Shown one piece after another: positions 32,709 to 40,079 of a DNA stretch of 64,000 nt; position 1 is the first letter of the stretch, and each line of letters opens with the position of its first letter. This stretch comes from Streptomyces olivaceus (GTDB lineage: Bacteria > Actinomycetota > Actinomycetes > Streptomycetales > Streptomycetaceae): positions 135,391 through 199,390 of the forward strand of contig NZ_JOFH01000008.1 of assembly GCF_000721235.1 (NCBI RefSeq), written 5' to 3'. Both the position numbers and the translations under genes were made by a program. The notes beneath the pieces are model-generated. The model was not told where the DNA came from. It searched no databases and worked only from the letters and a program-made list of their open reading frames with translations.

Positions 32709-34427
32709 GTGGATGCTGCAGAAACTCCCCGTACCGGACCGTCGTTCCGCTTCCGTCTCGCCGCCGCCTCCCCCTGGCCCCGGCGGCGGATCGCCGGCGA
32801 GGCCGTGCTCACCCCGGTGCTCTCCGGGATCGCGGGCATCCTCCGCACGGCGGAGACCGGCTCCCTGGTGCAGGGCGGGGCACTGGCCCTGTTCGTCGCC
32901 GTGGTGTCCCTGGCGCGTCGCGCCCTGCCGGCGTCGGCACTGCTGGCCGCGTCGGCCCTGGCCGGCGCCTTCCCCGGTGCGTTCGCCCTGCTGGTCTGCA
33001 CCGGCTGGTCCGCCGGCAGCCGCATCGAGCGCCCGGTGCGGGCACTGGCCGCGTTCGCGGCGGGTTTCGGGCTCCACCTTGCCGCCGACGTGGCCACCGC
33101 GCCGGACGAAGACCTCGGACTGCCGGCGCTGGTGACCGTCGTACTGGCCGGGGGCCCCTTCCTGATGCTGGTGGTGGCACCCGCTTTCGCTGCCCGGTAC
33201 CGCGCCCAGCGGCACGCCCTGCTGGACGCCCTGCGGCGGCACAACGCCCAACTGGTGCGCGAACGAGCGATGGTGGCGCGCCAGGCCCGGCTGCTGGAGC
33301 GGCAGCGCATCGCCCAGGACATGCACGACAGCCTTGGCCACCAGTTGGCCCTGATCGCCGTGCACACCGGGGCGCTGGAGGTGGACCCGCAGCTCAACGA
33401 CCGTCAGCGGGAGGGGGTGGGCGTCCTCCGGGAGGCATCCAGATCGGCGATGCGGGAGCTGCGCGAAACCGTGGGCATCCTGCGCAACGACGGGGAGCCG
33501 TCCGGGCCCGGTCCACAGGGAGCCGGGCCTTCCTCGGACCGAGCCGCGGTGTCCGTCGACGAGCTGGTCGCGTCGTCGCGGGCCGCGGGCGCGACGGTGG
33601 AACTGCACCGCTCCGGCGCCCAGCGGCCCCTCACCCCCGCTGCCGACCGGGCGGCCTACCGCATCGCTCAGGAGGGACTGACCAATGCGCACAAGCACGC
33701 GCCGGGCGCCCCGATCACGGTCGCGCTGCGCTACGAACCGGACAGCCTCGTGGTCGAGGTGGCGAACGGCCCGGTACCGGCCGGGGTTCCGGCCGCGCCC
33801 CCCGCGATCGGCGGCCAACAGGGGCTGACGGGCCTGCGGGAGCGGGCCCGTCTGGTCGGCGGCATGGTGCACACCGGCAGCACCCCGGGCGGGGGCTTCC
33901 GCCTCGCCGGCGTGCTGCCGTACGCCGGCGGCGAGCGGCAATCACCTCCGGGCGGCGCGACTTCGGTGGCTGCGGACGACGACTTCCGAGAGCAGAGCGA
34001 CGGGGCCCCGGCGGGAAACAGTGGTGGCGTTCTCGAACACGCCGTAATGCACAAGGAGTTCACCGCCATCATGAGCAGCAAGAAGAACGTCGCCCTGGGA
34101 TGCGCCGCCACTGCCGTCGTCCTCGTCGTGGGCCTCGGCGCCCTTCTGGTGTGGGGGGTGTCGAAAGGACTCGACGAGTGGGAGAAGGGGACCATACCGG
34201 CGAGCGTGTACGAGGGGGCACGAGTCGGCGAGGCCGAGGCGGACCTGCGCAAGAAGCTCCCGGAAGGCGGATCGATACTCACCGAGGGCGAGGAGAAGAA
34301 GGGGCCCCCGCTGCCCGACGACGCGGACTGCGAGCACTTCACGGACGACGAGAAGGACATCACCTACCGGTTCTGCTTCCGCGACGGGAAGCTCGCCTCC
34401 AAGGTGTCCTACCCGTGGACTCCCTGA
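32709..34427 (+). CDS. Sensor histidine kinase (HisKA_3) with a fused C-terminal membrane/extracellular segment
   Basis: 572 residues. The N-terminal ~170 residues are several hydrophobic segments. The dimerisation/phosphoacceptor domain has RQRIAQDMHDSLGHQLAL (His is the site). A HATPase domain follows (EGLTNAHKHAPGAPI, GLTGLRERARLVGG). NarL-type kinases normally stop soon after, near ~410. Here the frame stays open through ~45 residues of low-order sequence into MSSKKNVALGCAATAVVLVVGLGALLVWG, a transmembrane helix and a ~85-residue polar domain with two Cys. That last part has its own AAGGAG and ATG at 34071, as if a separate 118-residue membrane-anchored gene had become joined in frame. 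A cognate response regulator follows 93 bases later. GTG start. Confidence 0.85.
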   Translation: MDAAETPRTGPSFRFRLAAASPWPRRRIAGEAVLTPVLSGIAGILRTAETGSLVQGGALALFVAVVSLARRALPASALLAASALAGAFPGAFALLVCTGWSAGSRIERPVRALAAFAAGFGLHLAADVATAPDEDLGLPALVTVVLAGGPFLMLVVAPAFAARYRAQRHALLDALRRHNAQLVRERAMVARQARLLERQRIAQDMHDSLGHQLALIAVHTGALEVDPQLNDRQREGVGVLREASRSAMRELRETVGILRNDGEPSGPGPQGAGPSSDRAAVSVDELVASSRAAGATVELHRSGAQRPLTPAADRAAYRIAQEGLTNAHKHAPGAPITVALRYEPDSLVVEVANGPVPAGVPAAPPAIGGQQGLTGLRERARLVGGMVHTGSTPGGGFRLAGVLPYAGGERQSPPGGATSVAADDDFREQSDGAPAGNSGGVLEHAVMHKEFTAIMSSKKNVALGCAATAVVLVVGLGALLVWGVSKGLDEWEKGTIPASVYEGARVGEAEADLRKKLPEGGSILTEGEEKKGPPLPDDADCEHFTDDEKDITYRFCFRDGKLASKVSYPWTP

Positions 34428-34519
34428 CCGGAGGTCTGTGACCGCGCTCCCGGCCGGATCGGGCATGATGAGCTGACCTGTTGTCCGCCTGTCACACCCG
34501 TTCCCGCGCAGGAGACCGT

Positions 34520-35182
34520 ATGATCCGGGTTCTCATCGCCGACGACGAGCCGCTCATCAGAGCAGGCATCAGAATGATCCTCACCTCCGCGGAGGACATC
34601 GAGGTCGTCGCCGAGGCACGGGACGGCCGGGAGGCGGTGGACACCGCCCGGAGCACCGCGGTCGACGTGGCCCTGCTGGACATCCAGATGCCCGTGATGG
34701 ACGGTCTGACCGCGCTGGCCGAACTGGGCCGTGCCGCGCCGGGGGTACGGGTGCTGATCCTGACGACGTTCGGGGAACGCGACAACGTCCTGCGGGCACT
34801 CGGCCACGGCAGCGCCGGCTTCCTGCTGAAGGACAGCGCCCCGCAGGAGCTGATCCACGCGGTCCGCGCGGCGGCGGCCGGCAACGCCTACCTGTCCCCG
34901 GCCGCCACCCGCCACGTGGTGGACACCCTCGCCTCCCCCGCCGCCACCGTGCGCGGCGAGGAGGCGCGCCGCCGCCTGGCCGGGCTGACCGGTCGCGAAC
35001 GCGACGTGCTGGCCCTGCTCGGCGAAGGACTGTCCAACGCGGACGCCGGCACCCGCCTGCACATGAGCGAGGCGACGGTGAAGACCTATGTCAGCCGCGT
35101 CCTGACCAAGCTCGACTGCGACAACCGGGTCCAAGCGGCCCTCCTGGCCCGCGACGCGGGCCTGGAGCCGTGCGTCGAGTGA
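34520..35182 (+). CDS. NarL/LuxR-family response regulator
   Basis: 220 residues. Receiver domain with VLIADDEPLIRAGIRMIL, phosphoacceptor Asp in VALLDIQMPVMDG, and a conserved Lys in GFLLKDSAP. C-terminal LuxR-type HTH: LTGRERDVLALLGEGLSNADAGTRLHMSEATVKTYVSRVLTKL. Start at ATG 34520 with CAGGAG eight bases upstream. Partner of the preceding kinase. What it controls is not visible; the nearest downstream gene is an MHS transporter with a palindrome in its promoter. Confidence 0.94.
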   Translation: MIRVLIADDEPLIRAGIRMILTSAEDIEVVAEARDGREAVDTARSTAVDVALLDIQMPVMDGLTALAELGRAAPGVRVLILTTFGERDNVLRALGHGSAGFLLKDSAPQELIHAVRAAAAGNAYLSPAATRHVVDTLASPAATVRGEEARRRLAGLTGRERDVLALLGEGLSNADAGTRLHMSEATVKTYVSRVLTKLDCDNRVQAALLARDAGLEPCVE

Positions 35183-35200
35183 ACCTCGGCACCCCGGCAA

Positions 35201-35217
35201 ACGATGTCTCACATCGT
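35201..35217. promoter_or_regulatory. Perfect palindrome upstream of the MHS transporter
   Basis: ACGATGT (35201-35207), spacer CTC, ACATCGT (35211-35217): 7-base arms, in the 109-base gap between the response-regulator gene and the transporter. Size and position fit an operator for a GntR-, TetR- or LuxR-type protein. It may alternatively belong to the adjacent two-component system. Confidence 0.5.
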
Positions 35218-35291
35218 GACACGCGCTTTCCGAAAACCAAGACGCCTGAGATCGTTGCGATCCCCATGTTTCGCGCGTGAAAGACCGAGTC

Positions 35292-36710
35292 ATGTCCGCA
35301 CCAGTCTCCGGCCCAGCAGCCCCTACGCCCGTCAACCCCCGGTCGCGGGTGCTCATCGCCAGCCTCATCGGCACGACGATCGAGTTCTACGACTTCTACA
35401 TCTACGCGACCGCCGCCGTACTGGTCTTCCCCAAGCTCTTCTTCCCGGACAGCGACCCGACCACGGCCCTGCTGTCGTCCTTCGCGGTCTTCGGCGCGGC
35501 GATGGTCGCGCGTCCGATCGGCGCCGTCTTCTTCGGACACCTCGGTGACCGGCTCGGCCGCAAGAAGACGCTGGTGGTCTCGCTGCTGACCATGGGCATC
35601 GCGACCTTCCTCATCGGCGTCCTGCCGACCTACGCGCAGGCCGGCTGGGCCGCCACGGCACTGCTGGTGCTGATGCGGCTCGCCCAGGGGTTCGCGCTCG
35701 GCGGCGAGTGGAGCGGCGCGGCCCTGGTCGCCACCGAGAACGCGCCGAGCGGCAAGCGCGCCCTGTACGGCACCTTTCCGCAGCTGGGCGCCCCGCTCGG
35801 CTTCATCATCGGCAACGGCCTCTTCCTGATCATCGGGGCGCTGCTGCCGTCCGCGGCCGGTGCCGACCCCACGCAGCCGTCGGAAGCCTTCACCGACTGG
35901 GGCTGGCGCATCCCGTTCCTGTTCTCCGCCGTGATGGTCGCGATCGGCCTGTGGGTGCGCTCGCGGCTCGTCGAGTCGGCGGTGTTCGCCAGGACCCGGC
36001 AGAGCGGCCAGGTGCGCAAGCTGCCGCTGGCCACGGTCGTCCAGGGCCACTGGAGGCAGCTGGTCCTGGGCACGTTCATCATGCTGGCGACGTACGTGCT
36101 CTTCTACCTGATGACCACGTTCTCGCTGAGCTACGGCCGCGCCGCGAAGGACGCCGACGTGCCGGGGCTCGGCTACAGCTACACCACGTTCGTCCTGATG
36201 ATGATCTTCGGCGTGCTGTTCTTCGCCGTGTTCACCCTGGTCTCGGGACCGCTCGCCGACAAGTACGGCCGCCGCACCACCCTGATCTGGATCACCGCCG
36301 CCATCGTGGTCTTCGGCCTGGTCTGGGTGCCGCTGATCGGCCTCGGCACCCTCGGCGTGGTGCTCTGGCTGGTGCTCGGCTTCACCCTGATGGGCATGAC
36401 CTTCGGCCCGATGGGCGCGCTGCTGCCGGAGCTGTTCCCGACGAGCGTGCGCTACACCGGGTCCGGCATCTCGTACAACGTCAGTTCGATCCTCGGCGCA
36501 GCCGTCGCCCCCTTCATCGCGGTGGCCCTGTGGGAGACCGGGAACGGCTCGCCGTGGCTGGTCGGCGTCTACCTGTCCGCGATGGCGGTCCTGACGCTGA
36601 TCGCGCTGCTCCTCGGCAAGGAGACCAAGGACGTCTCCCTGGACGGGGGCGAGATCCCGGCCGCCGACGCCCACACCCCGGCGGCCCCGGTCACCACCTC
36701 CGGCCCCTGA
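35292..36710 (+). CDS. MHS-family (metabolite:H+ symporter) MFS transporter
   Basis: 472 residues, 12 predicted membrane helices. The family-defining N-terminal motif is IGTTIEFYDFYIYATAA, with ARPIGAVFFGHLGDRLGRKKTL in the first cytoplasmic loop. QGFALGGEWSGAALVATENAP follows, and GPLADKYGRRTTL lies in the second half. Relatives (ProP, KgtP, ShiA) take up compatible solutes, dicarboxylates or shikimate; the substrate here is undetermined. The start is ATG 35292, or GTG 35277 five codons earlier; neither has a clear ribosome site. The C-terminal ~25 residues are a polar tail. Confidence 0.92.
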   Translation: MSAPVSGPAAPTPVNPRSRVLIASLIGTTIEFYDFYIYATAAVLVFPKLFFPDSDPTTALLSSFAVFGAAMVARPIGAVFFGHLGDRLGRKKTLVVSLLTMGIATFLIGVLPTYAQAGWAATALLVLMRLAQGFALGGEWSGAALVATENAPSGKRALYGTFPQLGAPLGFIIGNGLFLIIGALLPSAAGADPTQPSEAFTDWGWRIPFLFSAVMVAIGLWVRSRLVESAVFARTRQSGQVRKLPLATVVQGHWRQLVLGTFIMLATYVLFYLMTTFSLSYGRAAKDADVPGLGYSYTTFVLMMIFGVLFFAVFTLVSGPLADKYGRRTTLIWITAAIVVFGLVWVPLIGLGTLGVVLWLVLGFTLMGMTFGPMGALLPELFPTSVRYTGSGISYNVSSILGAAVAPFIAVALWETGNGSPWLVGVYLSAMAVLTLIALLLGKETKDVSLDGGEIPAADAHTPAAPVTTSGP

Positions 36711-36839
36711 TCCGACCGGCGTTCACCACCACCGGAGGCCGAGCGTCCGCGCGCCCGGCGTACGCGAGCCGATCCCGGGCATAACAACAACCTCCGCCCC
36801 CAGGGCGCTTCAGACCCATCGGCATCCGAGGGAGTTCGC

Positions 36840-37394
36840 ATGCTGCGCGGCATCGACGTGAGCGCGTACCAGTCCTCCAGCTACGACACGGACGGTCTCT
36901 CCTTCGCCTTCATCAAGGCGACGGAGGGCCGTTCGTACATCAACCCCAAGCTCGCGGCCCAGACGAAGCGGGGCCGCGACGCCGGACTCGTCGTCGGCTT
37001 CTACCACTTCCTGTGGCCGGGCAACCTGACCGCCCAGGCCGAGTACTTCGTCTCCAAGGCACCGGAGAAGAAGGGTGACATCCTCGCCGTCGACTGGGAG
37101 TCGAACAGCGAGGGCACCCACGCGAGCAACGCGGAGAAGGACAGCTTCATCAAGAAGGTGAAGGCCCTGCGGCCGGACAACAGGGTCCTGCTCTATTGCA
37201 ACCGGAACTTTTGGCTCAACGTCGACCGCACCTCGTACGCGGGCGACGGCCTCTGGATCGCCGACTACGTGTCGGCCGGCAAGCCCCGCATCCAGGCCGA
37301 CTGGCGCTTCCACCAGTACACCGACGACCCGGTCGACACGAATGCGGCGGACTTCTCCAGCAAGGCCGCGCTCAAGGAGTGGGCGCAGCCCTGA
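36840..37394 (+). CDS. GH25 family lysozyme-like muramidase
   Basis: 184 residues, a single GH25 (Chalaropsis-type lysozyme) barrel that cleaves the MurNAc-GlcNAc bond. It opens MLRGIDVSAYQ with Asp6, then FAFIKATEG, GFYHFLWPG, and the catalytic pair Asp85/Glu87 in ILAVDWESNS; LYCNRNFWL and LWIADYVS follow. It has no signal peptide and no wall-binding module, so how it would reach peptidoglycan is unclear. A good ribosome site (GAGGGAG, five bases). It converges with a minus-strand oxidoreductase gene, 18 bases away. Confidence 0.9.
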   Translation: MLRGIDVSAYQSSSYDTDGLSFAFIKATEGRSYINPKLAAQTKRGRDAGLVVGFYHFLWPGNLTAQAEYFVSKAPEKKGDILAVDWESNSEGTHASNAEKDSFIKKVKALRPDNRVLLYCNRNFWLNVDRTSYAGDGLWIADYVSAGKPRIQADWRFHQYTDDPVDTNAADFSSKAALKEWAQP

Positions 37395-37412
37395 GCGGGG
37401 CCCTGTCCGGAG

Positions 37413-38072
37413 TCAGCCCCGGAGGTCCGCGGGCCGCTCCGGCGAGGCCTTCGCCAGGGCCTCGGTGACGCCCTCCACACCGGCGCGCAGGCCGTAGACC
37501 GGGGTGCCGGGCTGCTGGCGCCAGGAGTCGTCGATGCCTCCGGAGTCGACGGTGTCGAAGCCCAGCTCGTCGAGGAGCGCGCGGACCTTCGCCTTGGCGG
37601 CTGCGTCGTCGCCGGCCACCGGGAGCGCCTGGCGGCCGGGGGCCCCGGCCGGGCGGTGGCGGTCCAGGATGTCCTGGGCGTAGGTGCCGTTGAAGGCCTT
37701 GACCACCGGGTGGCCGAGGTGGCCCTCGGTCCAGCGGCTCTCGGTGCGGCCCTCGTCCTCGATGCCCGCGATCCTGCCGTCCCGCTGGGGGTAGTAGTTG
37801 CCGGTGTCGATCACGGCGAAGCCGTCCGCCGCTCCGTCGAGGACTCCGGACGGCAGGTCCGGGACGCGCTTCAGCGGGACGGTGACGACCACGATCTCGG
37901 CGCCGCGCGCCGCCTCCTCCACCGGTACCGGGGTGGCGCCGGTCTCCTCGGCCAGCGCGGTGAGCGTCTGCGGCCCCCGCGAGTTGGCCACGGAGACGTC
38001 GTGCCCGAGGGCGGTGAGCCGCCGGGTGAGGTTGCCGCCGATGTTTCCCGCGCCGATGATGCCGATCTTCAT
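37413..38072 (-). CDS. NADP(+)/F420-dependent oxidoreductase-like Rossmann protein
   Basis: 219 residues. The N-terminal Rossmann motif is MKIGIIGAGNIGGNLTRRL, followed by SVANSRGPQTL, where Ser-Arg suggests NADP(H). The middle segment VVVTVPLKRVPDLPSG and the motif VIDTGNYYPQRDGRI fit the NADPH:F420 oxidoreductase / NADP_oxidoredct domain family. The conserved FNGTYAQDI-type loop is present. The substrate could be F420 or another. The ATG at 38072 is the only start consistent with the fold; an extended frame upstream is rejected. Confidence 0.82.
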   Translation of the reverse strand: MKIGIIGAGNIGGNLTRRLTALGHDVSVANSRGPQTLTALAEETGATPVPVEEAARGAEIVVVTVPLKRVPDLPSGVLDGAADGFAVIDTGNYYPQRDGRIAGIEDEGRTESRWTEGHLGHPVVKAFNGTYAQDILDRHRPAGAPGRQALPVAGDDAAAKAKVRALLDELGFDTVDSGGIDDSWRQQPGTPVYGLRAGVEGVTEALAKASPERPADLRG

Positions 38073-38175
38073 GATGGTGACTCGCCTGGCCTTCCGGAGG
38101 TCGTGTCGTGCGGAGCCGTCGGCTCGCGCCGGTGACCAGCTGCAACCTCCGGACAAGTCACGCTATTCCGCCGAA

Positions 38176-38210
38176 GGGGCGCCCGTCCGGGTGATCCGGC
38201 CGGGCGCCCC
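38176..38210 (-). terminator. Hairpin downstream of the EF-hand gene
   Basis: GGGGCGCCCG (38176-38185) pairs perfectly with CGGGCGCCCC (38201-38210); inner bases can extend the stem. It stands 12 bases beyond the EF-hand stop codon at 38222, between that gene and the oxidoreductase gene on the same strand. Confidence 0.65.
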
Positions 38211-38221
38211 CCGGGGTGCCG

Positions 38222-38434
38222 TCACTTGTTCAGGTGGGCCCAGAACTCGTCGAACGACAGCTGCTTGTCGCCGTTGAGGTCGCGGCCGGCGATGACCGCC
38301 TCGGCCACCGACTCGGTGACGTTCCAGTCGCCGCCCTGGGCGAGCGCGGTCTTGAACTCGGCCGCGGTGATGAGGCCGTCGCCGTCCGTGTCGATCCGCT
38401 CGAACTGCTTGCGTGCTTCCTCGATGTCCGCCAC
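38222..38434 (-). CDS. Small EF-hand calcium-binding protein
   Basis: 70 residues with two EF-hand loops: DTDGDGLITAAEF (perfect 1,3,5,12 ligands) and DLNGDKQLSFDEF (Lys at loop position 6 instead of Gly, ligands kept). Calmodulin-like small proteins of this size occur in several Streptomyces and bind Ca2+; their targets are not settled. GTG start at 38434 with GAGGGG seven bases upstream, in preference to an ATG eight codons earlier. Upstream lies an 18-base perfect palindrome; downstream a hairpin. It sits between an oxidoreductase and a secreted ADP-ribosyltransferase, all on the minus strand. Confidence 0.92.
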   Translation of the reverse strand: MADIEEARKQFERIDTDGDGLITAAEFKTALAQGGDWNVTESVAEAVIAGRDLNGDKQLSFDEFWAHLNK

Positions 38435-38463
38435 CGGTCCGCCCCTCGTGTCGTGCATGGTCC

Positions 38464-38481
38464 ATCTGACGCAGGTCAGAT
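38464..38481 (-). promoter_or_regulatory. Perfect palindrome upstream of the EF-hand gene
   Basis: ATCTGAC (38464-38470), spacer GCAG, GTCAGAT (38475-38481), thirty bases ahead of the EF-hand start codon. A candidate operator overlapping the promoter region; the regulator is unknown. Confidence 0.5.
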
Positions 38482-38539
38482 TAACCGCCCGTCCGACCGC
38501 CCGGTGCGGCGACCACCCCCCTGAGCTGCTCCTCGGCGG

Positions 38540-39160
38540 TCAGTGCCAGGGCTTGTAGTGCGGGTTGCTCTCGCAGTCGCTCATGATCTCGGTCTTGGTC
38601 TGCCGGTCGACCGGGCAGACGCCGATGATGTACTGCCGCTGGATGCCTCCGGGGAAGGCGACCTCGACCTGGTCGGCCCACTTGTGGGTGTCGCCGATCG
38701 TCTTGTTGACGTCGACGCCGCCGGGGGCGTCGATGTAGTAGTTGTAGCCGGACTTGTACCAGGTCTTGTAGAGGTCGTGGTCGTAGCTCGTCGAGACGTA
38801 CGGCGAGGGCTGGTTGACCAGGACGTACTTCTCGACGTCGTACTGGCCGTTGTAGACGTCCTTGGCGTGGAAGCCCTCCTCGAAGACCGTCTGCGGTCCC
38901 CGGCTGTCGCTGCGGTAGAGGGTGCCGCAGGTGGTGCGCCAGACGGGCTCGGGGGTGATGCGGTCGAGGTCGACGCCGCGGTCGGCGGCGGCCTTGGCCT
39001 TGTCGTCGAACTGGGGACAGGCGGGCGCGGCCTTGGCGGGGGCCGCCGCCGGGGTCGTGGCGGCGGCCGAGCCGGGGACGGTGGCGGCCGAGGTGGCGAG
39101 GACGGCGGAGAGCGACAGGACGGCGGCGGCGGTCCGGCGGCGCAGGCGTGTGAAGATCAT
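38540..39160 (-). CDS. Secreted pierisin/ScARP-like guanine-specific ADP-ribosyltransferase
   Basis: 206 residues with a Sec-type signal (RLRRRT, then AAAVLSLSAVLATSAA). The mature part is the pierisin/Scabin fold: Arg83 in LYRSDSR (NAD binding), the STS motif at 123-125 (YVSTSYD), and the Gln164-x-Glu166 pair in QVEVAFPGG. The Q-x-E form, not E-x-E, marks enzymes that modify guanine rather than arginine. Cys48, Cys78, Cys182 and Cys196 could form two disulfides. The S. coelicolor homologue (ScARP, SCO5461 as I recall) ADP-ribosylates guanosine and DNA, and its loss disturbs sporulation and antibiotic production. The ATG at 39160 is chosen because the signal peptide begins there. Confidence 0.9.
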   Translation of the reverse strand: MIFTRLRRRTAAAVLSLSAVLATSAATVPGSAAATTPAAAPAKAAPACPQFDDKAKAAADRGVDLDRITPEPVWRTTCGTLYRSDSRGPQTVFEEGFHAKDVYNGQYDVEKYVLVNQPSPYVSTSYDHDLYKTWYKSGYNYYIDAPGGVDVNKTIGDTHKWADQVEVAFPGGIQRQYIIGVCPVDRQTKTEIMSDCESNPHYKPWH

Positions 39161-39257
39161 GCGCCTACGATCCCGGCTGCACAGCGGCGCGCTCCGGATT
39201 CTCACCCGTAGGTGGCGTGTTGGGCGAACCGGGTTGCCGCACACGGGAGATGGACCC

Positions 39258-39761
39258 TCACCGGTCGCTGACCCGCATCTCGAACCAGGTGGTCTTGCCG
39301 CGCGGCAGCAGGTCGACGCCCCACCGGTCGGACAGCTTGTCGACGAGGAAGAGCCCGCGCCCGCTGATGTCCGTCTCCTGCACCGGCATCAGGCAGGGCA
39401 GCCCCCTGGAGGGGTCGCGGACCTCGATGCGGATCCAGCCGGGGCGGCGGCGCATGTGGAGGCCGAAGACCCGGGCGCCGGTGTGCCGTACGGCGTTGCC
39501 GACCAGCTCGGAGACGAGCAGGACGGCGTCCTCCGTGACCTTGGGGCCGAGGTTCCACTGGCGCAGGGCGACGACCTGGGCGAGCCGGCGGGCGGTGGCG
39601 GCGGACTCGGGGCGGGACGGTAACGGAACCTCGCGCTCCGTCGGATTGCCGAACAGTTCCAGCGCCTTGAGTGCGCGTTCGTCCTCGACCGCCGGCGACC
39701 AGCGCGCCGCCGTCGGACGTCCGGCTCCCCGCGGCTGCCCCGTACCCTCCAGCCCCGCCAT
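39258..39761 (-). CDS. RsbW/SpoIIAB-like ATP-binding regulatory protein
   Basis: 167 residues, a stand-alone HATPase_c domain of the anti-sigma-factor kinase type common in Streptomyces. Motifs: ALRQWNLGPKVTEDAVLLVSELVGNAVRHTG (N box), VRDPSRGLP (G1) and DISGRGLFLVDKLSDRWGV (G2), ending with a beta strand KTTWFEMRV. It could phosphorylate an anti-sigma-factor antagonist or bind a sigma factor; no partner is next to it. A TTA leucine codon occurs at residue 47 (39621-39623), so translation should need the bldA tRNA. The ATG at 39761 lacks a clear ribosome site; a longer TTG-initiated frame (39920) is open but low-complexity. Confidence 0.85.
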   Translation of the reverse strand: MAGLEGTGQPRGAGRPTAARWSPAVEDERALKALELFGNPTEREVPLPSRPESAATARRLAQVVALRQWNLGPKVTEDAVLLVSELVGNAVRHTGARVFGLHMRRRPGWIRIEVRDPSRGLPCLMPVQETDISGRGLFLVDKLSDRWGVDLLPRGKTTWFEMRVSDR

Positions 39762-40004
39762 GCCCCCATCATGGCCGCCCCCGCCGGGCTCCGGGGCCGT
39801 TCCCGGGGAATACGCGCCTGCGAAGACCCGGCCCCCCGACGGTCGATCGGCATATGCCAGAGGCAGGTTGGCGCCGGGAACAGCCCCGTTGACCTGGGTG
39901 GACGGCTCTGCCGGAGACAAGCTACGGACTCCCTCGACAAGACAGGCTTAATGGTGCGTTAAGGCTGCCATAAACCGCCCCATCGAGGGACCCGGATGAG
40001 ACAT

Positions 40005-40026
40005 CGCGTCAATTGCAAGTGACGCG
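40005..40026. promoter_or_regulatory. Inverted repeat upstream of the RsbW-like gene
   Basis: CGCGTCA (40005-40011), spacer ATTGCAAG, TGACGCG (40020-40026), in the 318-base gap 39762-40079 that holds no supportable gene. The AT-rich centre flanked by GC arms suggests a regulator site. The gap also carries AT-rich TTAA-containing sequence near 39945-39975 that may be the minus-strand promoter. Confidence 0.45.
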
Positions 40027-40079
40027 CCGGGAGTTCGGGTGAAAGTTGTACGTCTCCCGGTGGACGTCCGGTGGTCCGC

